This document shows, in pieces, positions 12,390 to 21,034 of a DNA stretch of 64,000 nucleotides. The notes under the pieces were generated by a model. It was not told the origin of the DNA and did not search any database. It worked only from the letters and a program-made list of their open reading frames with translations. Source of the DNA: Caldimonas tepidiphila (GTDB lineage Bacteria > Pseudomonadota > Gammaproteobacteria > Burkholderiales > Burkholderiaceae_C); contig NZ_QXMG01000015.1 in the NCBI RefSeq assembly GCF_003569765.1, positions 40,087 through 104,086 of the forward strand, read 5' to 3'. The position numbers were made by a program, and so were the translations under genes. Every line of letters starts with the position of its first letter. Positions within the stretch are counted from its first letter, which is position 1.

Positions 12390-13340
12390 TCACTCGCCGC
12401 GCTGCATCGCGCGCTGGTGCCGCTCGATGAACTCGCGGTAGGTGTCGATGCCGCGCAACTGCAGGATGGTGTTGCGCACCGCCGACTCGACCAGCACCGC
12501 GAGGTTGCGGCCCGCATCGACCGCGATCACGACCTTGCGGATCGGCATGCCGAGCACGTCCTCGTACAACGGCTCGTAGGGCAGGCGCTCGAAGTCGCGC
12601 TCCATCGTCTCCTTGCGCACCAGGTGCACGATGAGCTTGAGCGGCATCTTGCGGCGCACCGCGGTCTCGCCGAAGATCGCCTTGATGTCGAGCAGGCCGA
12701 TGCCGCGCACCTCGAGCAGGTTCAGCAGCAGCTCGGGGCAGCGGCCCTCGATCGTGGTCTGGCGCACGCGGTAGAGGTCGACCGCGTCGTCGGCCACGAG
12801 CCCGTGGCCGCGCGAGATCAGCTCCAGGCCGAGCTCGCTCTTGCCCAGGCCCGATTCGCCGGTCAGCAGCACGCCCAGCCCCAGGATGTCCATGAACACG
12901 CCGTGGCGCGTGGTGCGCTCGGCGAAGTGCAGCGCGAGGTAGGCGCGCAGCACGTCGATCACCTGGCCGGCCGACTCGCTTGTGACGAAGAGCGGGATGT
13001 CGGCGCGCTCGCACATCGCGACCAGCGCCTCGGGCGGCGTCTGCGCGTCGGCCACCACCACCGCGGGCGGCTCGAGCGTGACGATGCGCGAGATGCGCCG
13101 CGTCTGGTCGTCCGGGGTGACGGCCTCGAGGTACTCGCACTCGCGTCGCCCGACGATCTGCACCCGGTAGGGGTGGATGTAGTTCAGGTAGCCCACGAGG
13201 TCGGCGGCCGACTGCGCGTCGCGGATCGCGACCTCGTCGAAGCGGCGTTCGGGGTGGGCGTGGCCGGCGATCCACTGCCACTTCAAGGTCGCGCGCTGGG
13301 CTTCGAACAGGGCCTCGGCGCTGATCGCGGTCGGTTTCAA
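12390..13340 (-). CDS. hprK: HPr kinase/phosphorylase
   Basis: Phosphorylates and dephosphorylates HPr of the nitrogen-type PTS. 316 aa. Walker [10 protein letters not shown] in the C-terminal half and the signature [18 protein letters not shown] (quoted in part) are intact; the N-terminal domain ends near residue 130. Start: the only reasonable codon is TTG at 13340, giving [15 protein letters not shown], which matches the N-terminus typical of Burkholderiales HprK; no ATG exists nearby. Lies 55 nt after ptsN in the order hpf-ptsN-hprK. Confidence 0.95.
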   Translation of the reverse strand: MKPTAISAEALFEAQRATLKWQWIAGHAHPERRFDEVAIRDAQSAADLVGYLNYIHPYRVQIVGRRECEYLEAVTPDDQTRRISRIVTLEPPAVVVADAQTPPEALVAMCERADIPLFVTSESAGQVIDVLRAYLALHFAERTTRHGVFMDILGLGVLLTGESGLGKSELGLELISRGHGLVADDAVDLYRVRQTTIEGRCPELLLNLLEVRGIGLLDIKAIFGETAVRRKMPLKLIVHLVRKETMERDFERLPYEPLYEDVLGMPIRKVVIAVDAGRNLAVLVESAVRNTILQLRGIDTYREFIERHQRAMQRGE

Positions 13341-13395
13341 GGACGAGGACGGAAGACGGGACGGGGGCGCCGCAGCGCAAGGGCGAGGACGTGCA

Positions 13396-13866
13396 TCAGG
13401 CGACCGATTTCAGGGGCTGCCAGTTCGAGATCAGCTCGTGCACCTTGACGGCCTCGGTCTCGGCCTTCAGGCGCTCGCGCAGCTCGCGGTCGCTCAGCAG
13501 CTCGGCGATCTCCGACAGGATCTCGAGGTGCCGCTGCGTCGCTGCCTCCGGCACCAGCAGGAAGATCAGCAGGCTGACGGGCTCGTCGTCCGGCGCGTCG
13601 AAGGGAATCGGATTGAGCACCCGCAGCACGGCGGCGAGCGGGTTCTTCAGGCCCTTGATGCGGCCGTGCGGGATCGCCACGCCGTGGCCCAGCCCGGTGG
13701 AGCCGAGCCGCTCGCGGGCGAAGAGATTGTCGGTGACGAGCGCCCGCGCAATCGAGTGCTGGTTCTCGAACAGCAGTCCGGCGTGTTCGAACACCCGCTT
13801 CTTGCTTGTGGCGTCCACGTTCACCAGCACGTTGCTGGCAGGCAGGATGGCGGCGAGACGGTTCAT
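13396..13866 (-). CDS. ptsN: PTS IIA-like nitrogen-regulatory protein PtsN (EIIA-Ntr)
   Basis: Phosphoacceptor of the regulatory Ntr-PTS linking nitrogen and potassium status to metabolism. 156 aa. The active-site His lies in [16 protein letters not shown]. The C-terminus ([24 protein letters not shown]) is the usual helical end. ATG at 13866 chosen over an upstream TTG at 13890; the upstream GAAGG sequence is too far for an ideal ribosome site, so the TTG remains possible. A promoter with a perfect TATAAT lies ~70 nt upstream and the preceding hpf has its own terminator, so ptsN-hprK may be a separate unit. Confidence 0.94.
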   Translation of the reverse strand: MNRLAAILPASNVLVNVDATSKKRVFEHAGLLFENQHSIARALVTDNLFARERLGSTGLGHGVAIPHGRIKGLKNPLAAVLRVLNPIPFDAPDDEPVSLLIFLLVPEAATQRHLEILSEIAELLSDRELRERLKAETEAVKVHELISNWQPLKSVA

Positions 13867-13936
13867 GCGATCACAGCGTTTGACCTTCAACTACCGAAGC
13901 AGCCTGGGCCCGCGCATCAACTAAGCAAAACGGCGG

Positions 13937-13965
13937 ATTATAGAAAGAGGGCTTTCTGTAAAAGA
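13937..13965 (-). promoter_or_regulatory. Probable ptsN-hprK promoter with an inverted repeat in the spacer
   Basis: Minus strand: TATAAT at 13942-13937, with TTTACA 14 nt or TCTTTT 17 nt upstream as possible -35. An inverted repeat AGAAAG-CCCT-CTTTCT overlaps the -10 edge and spacer (13942-13957), where a bound protein or hairpin could act. The region is AT-rich compared with its surroundings. Confidence 0.5.
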
Positions 13966-14043
13966 GAGCTCCACTTCCCGCGTGGGGGCTGATTTTGCAC
14001 AGTCTGTGGTAGCGCATCAATCGCCCTTTCCATCTCTGCAAGC

Positions 14044-14068
14044 AAAACGGCGGCCTGCCGGCCGCCGT
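14044..14068 (-). terminator. Rho-independent terminator after hpf
   Basis: Minus strand: perfect 9-bp stem ACGGCGGCC / GGCCGCCGT with loop GGCA followed by TTTTGC, 25 nt after the hpf stop. It separates hpf from ptsN-hprK transcriptionally, at least in part. Confidence 0.85.
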
Positions 14069-14092
14069 GTCCATGGGGTGTGCCGGGCTGCC

Positions 14093-14434
14093 TCAGGCGA
14101 CCGGCTCGCCCATGCGCCGGGGGGTGACGTGGTGGTGATCCTGCACCCGGGTCTTGTAACGCATCACCTGGCGGTCGAGTCGGTCCGCCAGTTGATCGAT
14201 CGCGGCATAGAGATCCTCGTGGGTCTCCTCGATGAAGATGTCCTTGCCCTTCACGTGCACGGTGGCTCCGGCCCTTTGCCGGCGCTCCTTCTCCTTCAGA
14301 TTGTCCACGCTGAGACGCACGGAGATGTCGACGACCTGGTCAAAGTGACGGGTCACCTTGTCCAGCTTCGTGAGCACGTACTCGCGCAAGGCGGGGCTTA
14401 CATCGAGATGGTTGCCACTGATCGTCAGGTTCAT
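14093..14434 (-). CDS. hpf: Ribosome hibernation promoting factor (short form)
   Basis: Binds the 30S subunit and promotes inactive 100S dimers in stationary phase. 113 aa, the short HPF/YfiA type: [20 protein letters not shown] at the N-terminus, then [21 protein letters not shown] and the helix [22 protein letters not shown] (quoted in part). Ends in a short His-rich tail (DHHHVTP). Excellent ribosome site AGGAGG 7 nt before ATG 14434. In many relatives rpoN lies directly upstream; here it does not. Confidence 0.94.
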   Translation of the reverse strand: MNLTISGNHLDVSPALREYVLTKLDKVTRHFDQVVDISVRLSVDNLKEKERRQRAGATVHVKGKDIFIEETHEDLYAAIDQLADRLDRQVMRYKTRVQDHHHVTPRRMGEPVA

Positions 14435-14827
14435 GCGTATCCTCCTGTTGCTGAGGGGTTGCGGGAATCGATTCAGGGTTGCGATCCGTCTTGTGATCTG
14501 CTGGTCTGCGAGTCCAGTGTGCCCCCCTTGCCTGCATGAGGCAACAGGCGACCCAAAGACCGGAGCGGATCTGTGCGAAATCCCCGCCCGGCAAAATTTG
14601 CGCGATGATGCGAGGCTTTCCTCGCAGGGAAGCTGGTAACAATCGGTCGGGCTTGCCGCCGATTTGAAAATTATTCCGGTGACGCGCTCCGGCGTCGCAT
14701 ACGCAGCGTGAGCGCCCGGGAACCGGACGTCAGGTTCGCGCCAGGGACGGTCGCGTCGATCCTGCGCGCGCCCGGCGCAGTCCGCAAGGGGCTGCTGCTG
14801 CCCGGAAGCGGCCGGGCGCAGGCCGTC
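14435..14827. other. Intergenic region (393 bp), no gene seen
   Basis: Between the pepP stop and the hpf start, both on the minus strand. It holds the hpf leader with its AGGAGG, and an AT-richer block near 14590-14680 (GCAAAATTTGCG, GAAAATTATTCC) that may contain the hpf promoter. I see no supported coding frame, RNA gene or clear terminator. Confidence 0.6.
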
Positions 14828-16648
14828 TCACGCCGCGGCGAGCGGGCGCGTGCGCGCCTGCAGCCAGGCGAGCGCCTCGCCCTGCACGCGCGGCGCCACG
14901 CGCCGCAGCACCTCCGCATGGTAGGCGTCGAGCCAGGCGCGCTCGTCCTCGCGCAGCAGCGCGGCGTCGATGCAGCGCGTGTCGATCGGGCACAGCGTCA
15001 GCGTCTCGAAGCGCAGCCAGTCGCCGAACTCGCTGTGCTGCGCGGCCTGGTTCAGCGCCAGGTTCTCGATGCGCACGCCCCATTGCCCGGCCCGGTAGAG
15101 GCCGGGCTCGATCGAGGTCACCATGCCGGCCTCCATCGCGGTGTGCGGCTCCGGCGGCGCGTGCCAGGACAGGGCCTGGGGCCCCTCGTGGACGTTCAGG
15201 AAGTAGCCGACGCCGTGGCCGGTGCCGTGGCCGTAGTCGAGGCCGTGCTCCCACAGCGGCGCGCGCGCGACCGCGTCGAGCAGCGGGCTGCGGATGCCGC
15301 GCGGGAAGCTCAGGCGCGACATCGCGATCAGGCTCCTGAGCACCAGCGTGAAGTCCCGCTTCTGCGCCGCCGATGGCGTGCCGACCGGCACGACGCGCGT
15401 GATGTCGGTGGTGCCGCCGAGGTACTGGCCGCCCGAGTCGATCAGCAGCAGCCCGTCGCCCTCGATCGCCGCATGCGCGGCCTCGGTGGCGCGGTAGTGC
15501 GGCATCGCGCCGTTGGCGTTGAAGCCGGCGATGGTCGCAAAGCTCGGGCTGACGAAGCCGGCGCGCCGTGCGCGCGCGGCGGTGATGCGTTCGTCGATCG
15601 TCAGCTCGGTGATGCGCCCGCGACCGAGCGCGCCTTCGAACCAGGCGAAGAATTCGGCCAGCGCCGCGCCGTCCTCGGCCATCGTCTCGCGCAGGTGCTC
15701 GGCCTCGGCCGCGGACTTCCGCGACTTGGCCAGCGTCGTCGGGTTGACGGCCTCGACCACGCGCATGCCCTCGGGCACGGCCTCGCGCAGTCCCAGCGTG
15801 ACGCGGCGCGGATCGAGCAGCAGCGTGTCGCCCTGCGGCAGCGCCGCGAGCCGCGCCGCCGCCTCGCCATAGGGGGCGAGCCGCACGCCGTCGGCCGCGA
15901 GCGCCTCGCGCAGCGGCGGCGGCACCTTCGCGGCGTCGATGAACAGCGTCGCCCCGTCCAGCCCGACGAGCGCGTGCGCGACGAAGACCGGGTTGTACGG
16001 CACGTCCGAGCCGCGCAGGTTCAGCAGCCACGCGAGGTCGTCGAGCGTCGAGATCAGGTGCCACTGCGCGCCGTGGTGCTGCATCTGCACGCGCAGCCCG
16101 GCCAGCCGTGCGGCGCGCGGCTGCGTCGCGTGGGGGGGCAGATGCTCGTAGACGGGGGGCGCCGGCAGCCCGGGGCGCGCGGGCCAGACCTCGTCGAGCA
16201 GGTCGAGTTCGGTGCGCAGCGTCGCGCCGCGCGCCGCCAGCGCGGACTGCAGCTGGCGTGCGCCGGCAAGGCCCAGCACCCGGCCGTCGGCGCCGACCGC
16301 GTCGCCCGGCCCCATGCGTCCGGCCAGCCATTCGATGTGCTGCAGGCTGCCGCCGGCGCTGATCTTCATCAATTCGATGCCGGTGCCGTCCAGCTCGGCC
16401 TCGGCCTGCACCCAGTAGCGGCTGTCGGCCCACAGGCCCGCGTGCTCGTGCGTGACGACGAGCGTGCCCATCGAGCCGGTGAAGCCCGACAGCCACTCGC
16501 GCGCCTTCCAGCGCTCGGGCAGGTATTCGCTCAGGTGCGGGTCCGCGCTCGGCGCGATCCAGGCGGCGAGCCCGTGGCGCTGCATCGCGGCCCGCAATGC
16601 GGCGATGCGGTGGCGGATGTCGGCCGGCGGGGCGGCGGTGCTGTCCAT
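14828..16648 (-). CDS. pepP: Xaa-Pro aminopeptidase P (M24 family)
   Basis: Metallopeptidase removing N-terminal residues that precede proline. 606 aa, the long three-domain form: creatinase-like N domain (1-130), second creatinase-like domain (~150-310), catalytic pita-bread domain (~315-540) and a C-terminal extension. Metal ligands visible: Asp in LIDSGGQYLGGTTDITR (both Asp), His in GHGTGHGVGYFLNVHEGP, Glu in VTSIEPGLY and Glu near IENLAL. ATG at 16648. It stands alone on the minus strand, separated from the upstream flavoprotein by a strong terminator. Confidence 0.93.
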   Translation of the reverse strand: MDSTAAPPADIRHRIAALRAAMQRHGLAAWIAPSADPHLSEYLPERWKAREWLSGFTGSMGTLVVTHEHAGLWADSRYWVQAEAELDGTGIELMKISAGGSLQHIEWLAGRMGPGDAVGADGRVLGLAGARQLQSALAARGATLRTELDLLDEVWPARPGLPAPPVYEHLPPHATQPRAARLAGLRVQMQHHGAQWHLISTLDDLAWLLNLRGSDVPYNPVFVAHALVGLDGATLFIDAAKVPPPLREALAADGVRLAPYGEAAARLAALPQGDTLLLDPRRVTLGLREAVPEGMRVVEAVNPTTLAKSRKSAAEAEHLRETMAEDGAALAEFFAWFEGALGRGRITELTIDERITAARARRAGFVSPSFATIAGFNANGAMPHYRATEAAHAAIEGDGLLLIDSGGQYLGGTTDITRVVPVGTPSAAQKRDFTLVLRSLIAMSRLSFPRGIRSPLLDAVARAPLWEHGLDYGHGTGHGVGYFLNVHEGPQALSWHAPPEPHTAMEAGMVTSIEPGLYRAGQWGVRIENLALNQAAQHSEFGDWLRFETLTLCPIDTRCIDAALLREDERAWLDAYHAEVLRRVAPRVQGEALAWLQARTRPLAAA

Positions 16649-16666
16649 GGCGGTTCTCCGGCAACG

Positions 16667-16702
16667 AGAAAGCCCGCGCGCCGGATGCCGGCGGCGCGGG
16701 CG
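16667..16702 (-). terminator. Rho-independent terminator after the flavin oxidoreductase
   Basis: Minus strand: 13-bp stem GCCCGCGC-(one bulged base)-GCCGG / CCGGC-GCGCGGGC with loop CAT, followed by TTTCTC. It lies ~70 nt after the stop of the 16769-18034 gene and just upstream of the pepP start. Confidence 0.8.
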
Positions 16703-16768
16703 GGGCCGATCGATTCTAGACAGCGGCGGCGTGCCGCGCCGGCGCCGGGGAGGGCCGGTTCCCGGGGC

Positions 16769-18034
16769 TCAGGCCGCCTGCGCGACCGCCGGGGAGAACG
16801 GCTGCAGCACCTGCTGCACGGCCGGCGTCGGCTGCAGCAGTCGCTCGACCAGTTCGCGCACGCTGCGGATCTGCGCGCCGAAGGGGAGGCTGCCCGCGCC
16901 GCGGAAGAACAGGCCCTTCTTGACGTCGCCGCGCATCGCGGCGGCGAGCTGGTTGTCGATGCAGAACTGGCCCCAGCCGGGCAGCCCGTCGCGCAGGCCG
17001 CACTGCGCGAGGCAGTCGAAGGCCTTGGTGCAGCTCGACTTCGCATGTGCGACCGCCTGCAGCCGTTCTTCCGCCTTCATGTAGGCCTTCAGCCAGGGCG
17101 TCGCGACGGCGCGCGCGGGCAGGCCCGCGACGCTGGTGAACTCGACCATGTCCTCGTCGCGCGCCTCGGCGAGCACCCGCTTGAACTCGGGGTGAGCGTC
17201 GCCCTCGACCGTGACCGCGAAGGGCGTGCCGAGCTGCACCGCGGCCGCACCCAGGTCCTGCAGCTTGCGGATCTCCTCGAAGCTGCGGATGCCGCCGGCT
17301 GGGATCAGCGGGATCTCCTTCTCATAGCCGGCCTTGCGCAGGAAGTCCTGCGTCTCCGGCAGCACCCGCTCGAAGTCGAAGCGCGGGTCGCTCAGGTCGG
17401 CGATCTTCGCGGCCCCGAGGTGACCGCCCGCCAGGCGCGGGTGCTCGATCACGATGGCATCGGGCAGGCGCTTCTTGCGCTCCCACTTCTTGACGATCAG
17501 CTGCACGCCGCGCGCGTCCGACAGGATCGGGATCAGCGCCGCCTTCGGGTGGTCCACCGCGAGGTCCGGCAGGTCCAGCGGCAGGCCCGCGCCGACCACC
17601 ACCGCGTCGATGCCCGCCTCGAGCGAGCGCCTGACGTAGTTGGCGTAGTCGCTGACCGCGCGCATCACGTTCATCGCGATCAGGCCGCGCCCCTGGGACA
17701 GTTCGCGCGCGGCACGGATCTCGCGCTCGAGCGCCTCCAGGTTGGCGGCATTGATCTTCTCCTTGGCCTCCTCGCCCATGCCGAGGCCGGTGGTGCGCTC
17801 CATCAGGTCGGGGTGATGGCGGCGCAGGTCCACCGACGACAGCGTGCCCACGCCGCCGAGCGCGGCCACCGCGCCCGCCAGCCGGTGCGCCGAGACGCCC
17901 ACGCCCATGCCGCCCTGCACGATCGGCAGCAGCCGCCGCTCGCCCAGCGACAGGGCCTTCAGACCGTGGCGGTCCAGCACGGCGGCCAGGTCCGGGGCGA
18001 TGTGGGAGGATGGGGTGCAGGCTTCAGCAGTCAT
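16769..18034 (-). CDS. NAD(P)H-dependent flavin oxidoreductase, nitronate monooxygenase-like
   Basis: FMN TIM-barrel protein of the nitronate monooxygenase / 2-nitropropane dioxygenase superfamily. 421 aa. LLPIVQGGMGVGVSAHRLAG at the first strand, FMN-phosphate region AAAVQLGTPFAVT and IPAGGIRSFEEIRKL are family hallmarks. The C-terminal ~80 residues carry several Cys (SSCTKAFDCLAQCGLRDGLPG) not typical of classic nitronate monooxygenases, so the true substrate is open; related long forms include enoyl-ACP reductase-like proteins. A possible FNR-type site (TTGCG-N4-ATCAA) lies 78-91 nt upstream of the start. Confidence 0.8.
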   Translation of the reverse strand: MTAEACTPSSHIAPDLAAVLDRHGLKALSLGERRLLPIVQGGMGVGVSAHRLAGAVAALGGVGTLSSVDLRRHHPDLMERTTGLGMGEEAKEKINAANLEALEREIRAARELSQGRGLIAMNVMRAVSDYANYVRRSLEAGIDAVVVGAGLPLDLPDLAVDHPKAALIPILSDARGVQLIVKKWERKKRLPDAIVIEHPRLAGGHLGAAKIADLSDPRFDFERVLPETQDFLRKAGYEKEIPLIPAGGIRSFEEIRKLQDLGAAAVQLGTPFAVTVEGDAHPEFKRVLAEARDEDMVEFTSVAGLPARAVATPWLKAYMKAEERLQAVAHAKSSCTKAFDCLAQCGLRDGLPGWGQFCIDNQLAAAMRGDVKKGLFFRGAGSLPFGAQIRSVRELVERLLQPTPAVQQVLQPFSPAVAQAA

Positions 18035-18111
18035 GATGGATCCGGATCGATGGGAAAACGGGCCGGGAGCCCGCCGGAGCGAGAAGCTACCGGGCTGCGG
18101 AGGGTGGGGGC

Positions 18112-18125
18112 TTGCGCGATATCAA
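18112..18125. promoter_or_regulatory. Possible FNR/Anr-type site
   Basis: TTGCGCGATATCAA: one perfect half-site ATCAA and one degenerate half-site with the correct 4-nt spacer (8 of 10 conserved positions). It sits upstream of the flavin oxidoreductase at 16769-18034. Weak evidence only. Confidence 0.25.
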
Positions 18126-18265
18126 GACCGATCGGGATCGCGGGGGGCGCCGCGGAGCCGGCGGCGGAGGGCTTGCCCGGCTGCCGCGAAAGCGGCGCCG
18201 AACCCGGGAACGGCAGGGGCGCACGCCAGGTCGAGCCGGCGCGGCCCTGCTGCCCGCGGAGGCGC

Positions 18266-18832
18266 TCAGCGGGCGTTGCGCAACAGCGTGCGGGTGGTGC
18301 CGTCGACCGGCAGCACGTAGTCGTGCACCGCCAGCGCGACGTTGGTGTGGGGCTGGATCACCTTCAGATTGACGAAGATGAAGTCGCTGCTCTCGCCGTA
18401 GGTGCCGACGATGACCGCCTGCGCGTCGTGCGTCGCGGCGATGTCGCGCAGCTCGCGCGTCAGCATCATCTCCCCCTGGTCGCGCTTCATGTAGACGTTG
18501 TTGCTGAACTTCATCTCCACCATGCGGTGGCCGGCCTTCGCGAAGCGCGCCGAGACCTGCTCGGACACGAGGCGGCCGAAGGTGGACGAGCGCTCGAGCG
18601 CATCGATGTTCACGACCGTGGCGACGATGAGCGGGTGTCCGGTCGGGACCTTGCCTTGCAGCTGCGCCAGCAGGGCCTCGGCGGCGCGGTAGTTCGCCGG
18701 CACGAAGGGGTTGGTGGCCGCTTCCTCGTAGGTGGGCATCCTGCGCGTGGCGGAGGTCTCGGTGGCGCAGGCGGAAACGAGCAGGGTCAGCGCGGCGGCG
18801 AGCGCCGCGGCAGGCAGGCGGGCACGGTTCAT
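18266..18832 (-). CDS. FlgO-like lipoprotein
   Basis: 188 aa outer-membrane-type lipoprotein: signal peptide with lipobox LLVSAC, then a domain resembling FlgO (PLIVATVVNIDALERSSTFGRLV, AGHRMVEMKFSNNVYMK, ELRDIAATHDAQAVIVGTYG; quoted in part), a fold for a secreted protein with TolB-like N-terminal character. In vibrios FlgO helps flagellum assembly and outer-membrane stability, but no flagellar genes are here, so its role is open. ATG at 18832 overlaps the previous stop (TGATG), so it is translationally coupled to the gene at 18832-19518. Confidence 0.75.
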   Translation of the reverse strand: MNRARLPAAALAAALTLLVSACATETSATRRMPTYEEAATNPFVPANYRAAEALLAQLQGKVPTGHPLIVATVVNIDALERSSTFGRLVSEQVSARFAKAGHRMVEMKFSNNVYMKRDQGEMMLTRELRDIAATHDAQAVIVGTYGESSDFIFVNLKVIQPHTNVALAVHDYVLPVDGTTRTLLRNAR

Positions 18833-19518
18833 CACTGGGCCCCCTTCACCTGGAAGGTCTTGACCGAGGTCTGGCTCTGCGATTCGTAGAGCGTCCGGTC
18901 CTTGTCCGCGACGTAATAGGCCGTGGTGATGCGCGCGAGGTACTTGCTGGTGTCCGAGATGCTGGCGGTGACGATGATCTCGGTTTGCGGCGTGTCGCCC
19001 GAGGCGAGTTCGGAGCCGGAGGCCTGCAGCGAGTCGTGCACGAGCACGGCCAGGGCGGCCGCTACGCCGGCGGAAGCCCGCTCCGCAACTTCGTAGAGCG
19101 CGTACAACCCTGTCCCGAGCGCGGTCAGTTGACCCGCAGCGTGGTACTTTGCCCGGCTAGGAGAGAAGGGCACCGCCTGCGTGTCGACCTCGACCAGCAG
19201 CACGCCGGCGTCCGGCGCCTTCAGCACCTGGTGGCCGGACTGCACGAGCGCGGTGGTCAGCTGCACGGCAAAGGCGCGCTCGAACGCGCTGCCCTCGATC
19301 GGTGCGGAAGTGCGCACGTGCAGACGCGAGTTCGCCGGCAGCTTGTCGGTCAGTTGCCGGGCAAGGTCCTTCGCGATCACGTTCCAGTGCGCCGCGGCCT
19401 GCAGCTTCTGCTGCTTGGTGGTGCCGAAGTTGGTGGCGATCGGCGTTTCCGAATACGGTGCCGCGCAGCCTGCCGCCAGTGCGGCGACAGCAAGCATCCC
19501 TGTCAGTCTGGTTTTCAT
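18832..19518 (-). CDS. Lipoprotein of unknown function
   Basis: 228 aa. Signal peptide MKTRLTGMLAVAALAAGC with a clear lipobox (LAAGC). I do not recognise the mature domain. It contains PANSRLHVRTSAPIEGSAFERAF and a beta-rich C-terminus ending in TAYYVADKDRTLYESQSQTS, suggestive of a periplasmic, possibly outer-membrane anchored protein of the same general kind as the following FlgO-like protein. ATG at 19518 chosen because the signal peptide begins there; the frame is open 54 bases further. First gene of a two-gene unit; the pair probably functions together. Confidence 0.7.
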   Translation of the reverse strand: MKTRLTGMLAVAALAAGCAAPYSETPIATNFGTTKQQKLQAAAHWNVIAKDLARQLTDKLPANSRLHVRTSAPIEGSAFERAFAVQLTTALVQSGHQVLKAPDAGVLLVEVDTQAVPFSPSRAKYHAAGQLTALGTGLYALYEVAERASAGVAAALAVLVHDSLQASGSELASGDTPQTEIIVTASISDTSKYLARITTAYYVADKDRTLYESQSQTSVKTFQVKGAQ

Positions 19519-19663
19519 TTCGTTCTCTCTGGAAGCCACGAGGGGCACGCAATTCCCGGCAGAGAGCGCCAAGCCGTCGCGCGAGAGGACAGTGCGCCTG
19601 CTGCGTGTGCATGCGCGCGCTAGTGTGCTGATGGAAACAATTTTTTACAAGGGGCCCGGCCGG

Positions 19664-19978
19664 CTAGAACTTCTCGGCGCGGCTCGCCTGCACGTCGTGC
19701 CGGTACATCACCAGCCCGAAGTTCTCGCAGTACTTCGCGTCCACCATCTCCATGATGCGCCGGGCCACCGACTCCCGGCACAGGATCTCGATGCGCAGGT
19801 TCGACGACAGCAGCCAGCGCGCGTCGCGCACGCCGCGGTTGCCGCGCCCGCGCGCCTCGCACACGGTGTAGCCCTTGGCGCCGGCGGCGAGCAGCTCGGG
19901 TGCGAGCAGCGCCTCCAGCGCCTGCTCGCAGACGATCACCACCAGTTGGGTGGGTTCGGTGTTCATCGGTTCAGGCAT
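19664..19978 (-). CDS. sbtB: PII-like protein SbtB
   Basis: Small trimeric PII-type regulator expected to bind adenine nucleotides and gate the SbtA bicarbonate transporter. 104 aa. Resembles SbtB: QLVVIVCEQALEALLAP at the first strand, then AKGYTVCEARGRGNRGVRDARW (the GxGxR pattern before the T-loop; quoted in part) and a final strand ending FGLVMYRHDVQASRAEKF. Start either at 19978, overlapping the sbtA stop by 8 bases, or at 19966 (MNTEPTQ). The pairing with sbtA is strong contextual support. No C-terminal Cys-containing R-loop is seen. Confidence 0.82.
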   Translation of the reverse strand: MPEPMNTEPTQLVVIVCEQALEALLAPELLAAGAKGYTVCEARGRGNRGVRDARWLLSSNLRIEILCRESVARRIMEMVDAKYCENFGLVMYRHDVQASRAEKF

Positions 19979-20906
19979 AGAGGAACTTGGCCATCTGGTG
20001 GTAGAGCGGCACGCCCACCACCACGTTGAAGGGGAAGGTCACGCCGAGCGAGGCGCCGATCGACAGCGCCGGGTTGGCCTCGGGGACCGCGATGCGCATC
20101 GCCGCGGGTGCCGCGATGTAGGAGGCGCTGGCATAGAGCACCGCGAGCAGCGTCGCGCCGCCGAGCGACATGCCGAGCCACGAGCCGATCAGCACGCCGC
20201 CCACCGCCGAGACGACCGGCAGCACGATGCCGAAGCCCACGAGGAAGGGGCCGGCGCGACGCAGGTCCTCGAAGCGCGAGGCGGTCAGCAGCCCCATGCC
20301 GAGCATGAAGAGCGACAGCAGCCCCTTGAAGAGGTCGCCGTAGAACTTGGTCAGCGAGTTCGCGCCCTCGGCGCCCCAGATCCAGCCGATCAGCAGCGCG
20401 CCGACCAGCAGCACGATCGCCTTGCCCGCGAGCACCTCGTGGCCGAGCACGCGCCAGCGCGTGTCGCCGCCGAGGCCCTTGGCGAGCAGGATGCCGATCA
20501 TCAGCGCCGGGAACTCGAGGAAGACGAGGAAGACCGACATGTAGCCCTCGTACTCGACGCCCACGCGCGCGAGGTAGGAGGTGCCGACTGCGAAGGTCAC
20601 GACCGAGACGGAGCCGTAGTGCGCGGCGATCGAGGCGGCGTCGGGCCGCGCGAGCCGGCCGAAGCGGCGCAGCACGGGGAAGGCGACGAGCGGGGTGCCG
20701 GCGCTCATCAGCACCGCGACGAGGATCGGCAGCGCGAGCTCGGCGGCCGAGGCATGCGAGAGCTCGATGCCGCCCTTGAGGCCGATGGCGATCAGCAGGT
20801 AGATGCTCAGCGTGTCCGACAGGCCGCCGGAGAGCTTGAGGTCGGAACGCAGGAAGCCGGCCGCAAGGCCGAGGATGAAGAAGCCGACGACCGGGTCGAG
20901 GCTCAC
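19971..20906 (-). CDS. sbtA: Sodium-dependent bicarbonate transporter SbtA family
   Basis: Inner-membrane Na+/HCO3- symporter family first known from cyanobacteria. 311 aa with about ten hydrophobic segments. Family features: MSLDPVVGFFILGLAAGFLR at the N-terminus, LAIGLKGGIEL-type motif (LIAIGLKGGIELSH), AHYGSVSVVTFAVG and ASYIAAPAAMRIAVPEANP in the second repeat. GTG start at 20906 with GGAG 7 nt upstream. It is followed by sbtB with overlapping ends. It lies 128 bp downstream of the nitrate-reductase operon; whether it is co-transcribed is unclear because a large GC-rich hairpin lies between. Confidence 0.87.
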   Translation of the reverse strand: MSLDPVVGFFILGLAAGFLRSDLKLSGGLSDTLSIYLLIAIGLKGGIELSHASAAELALPILVAVLMSAGTPLVAFPVLRRFGRLARPDAASIAAHYGSVSVVTFAVGTSYLARVGVEYEGYMSVFLVFLEFPALMIGILLAKGLGGDTRWRVLGHEVLAGKAIVLLVGALLIGWIWGAEGANSLTKFYGDLFKGLLSLFMLGMGLLTASRFEDLRRAGPFLVGFGIVLPVVSAVGGVLIGSWLGMSLGGATLLAVLYASASYIAAPAAMRIAVPEANPALSIGASLGVTFPFNVVVGVPLYHQMAKFLYA

Positions 20907-20970
20907 GATCTTTCTCCAGCAGGAAGGCGCCGCGCGGGTGGAGCGCGGCGCCGGTCAGGAAGTCGGGGGC

Positions 20971-21002
20971 GGGGCGGCGGCCGGGATCCCGGCTGCCGCC
21001 CC
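20971..21002. repeat. Long GC-rich inverted repeat between the nitrate operon and sbtA
   Basis: GGGGCGGC...GCCGCCCC with an inner GGCCGGGATCCCGGCT makes a near-perfect 32-nt palindrome (one G.T). It has no T tract, so it could be an attenuating or mRNA-protecting hairpin rather than a classic terminator. Confidence 0.6.
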
Positions 21003-21034
21003 GCTCCCCGGGGCCCGGGGGACGGGCCGTTCGC

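Noticed and set aside
14708..18889. Very long plus-strand open frame opposite pepP and the flavoprotein
   Set aside because: Low-complexity Arg/Ala/Gly-rich shadow typical of GC-rich antisense; the minus-strand genes have full family motifs.
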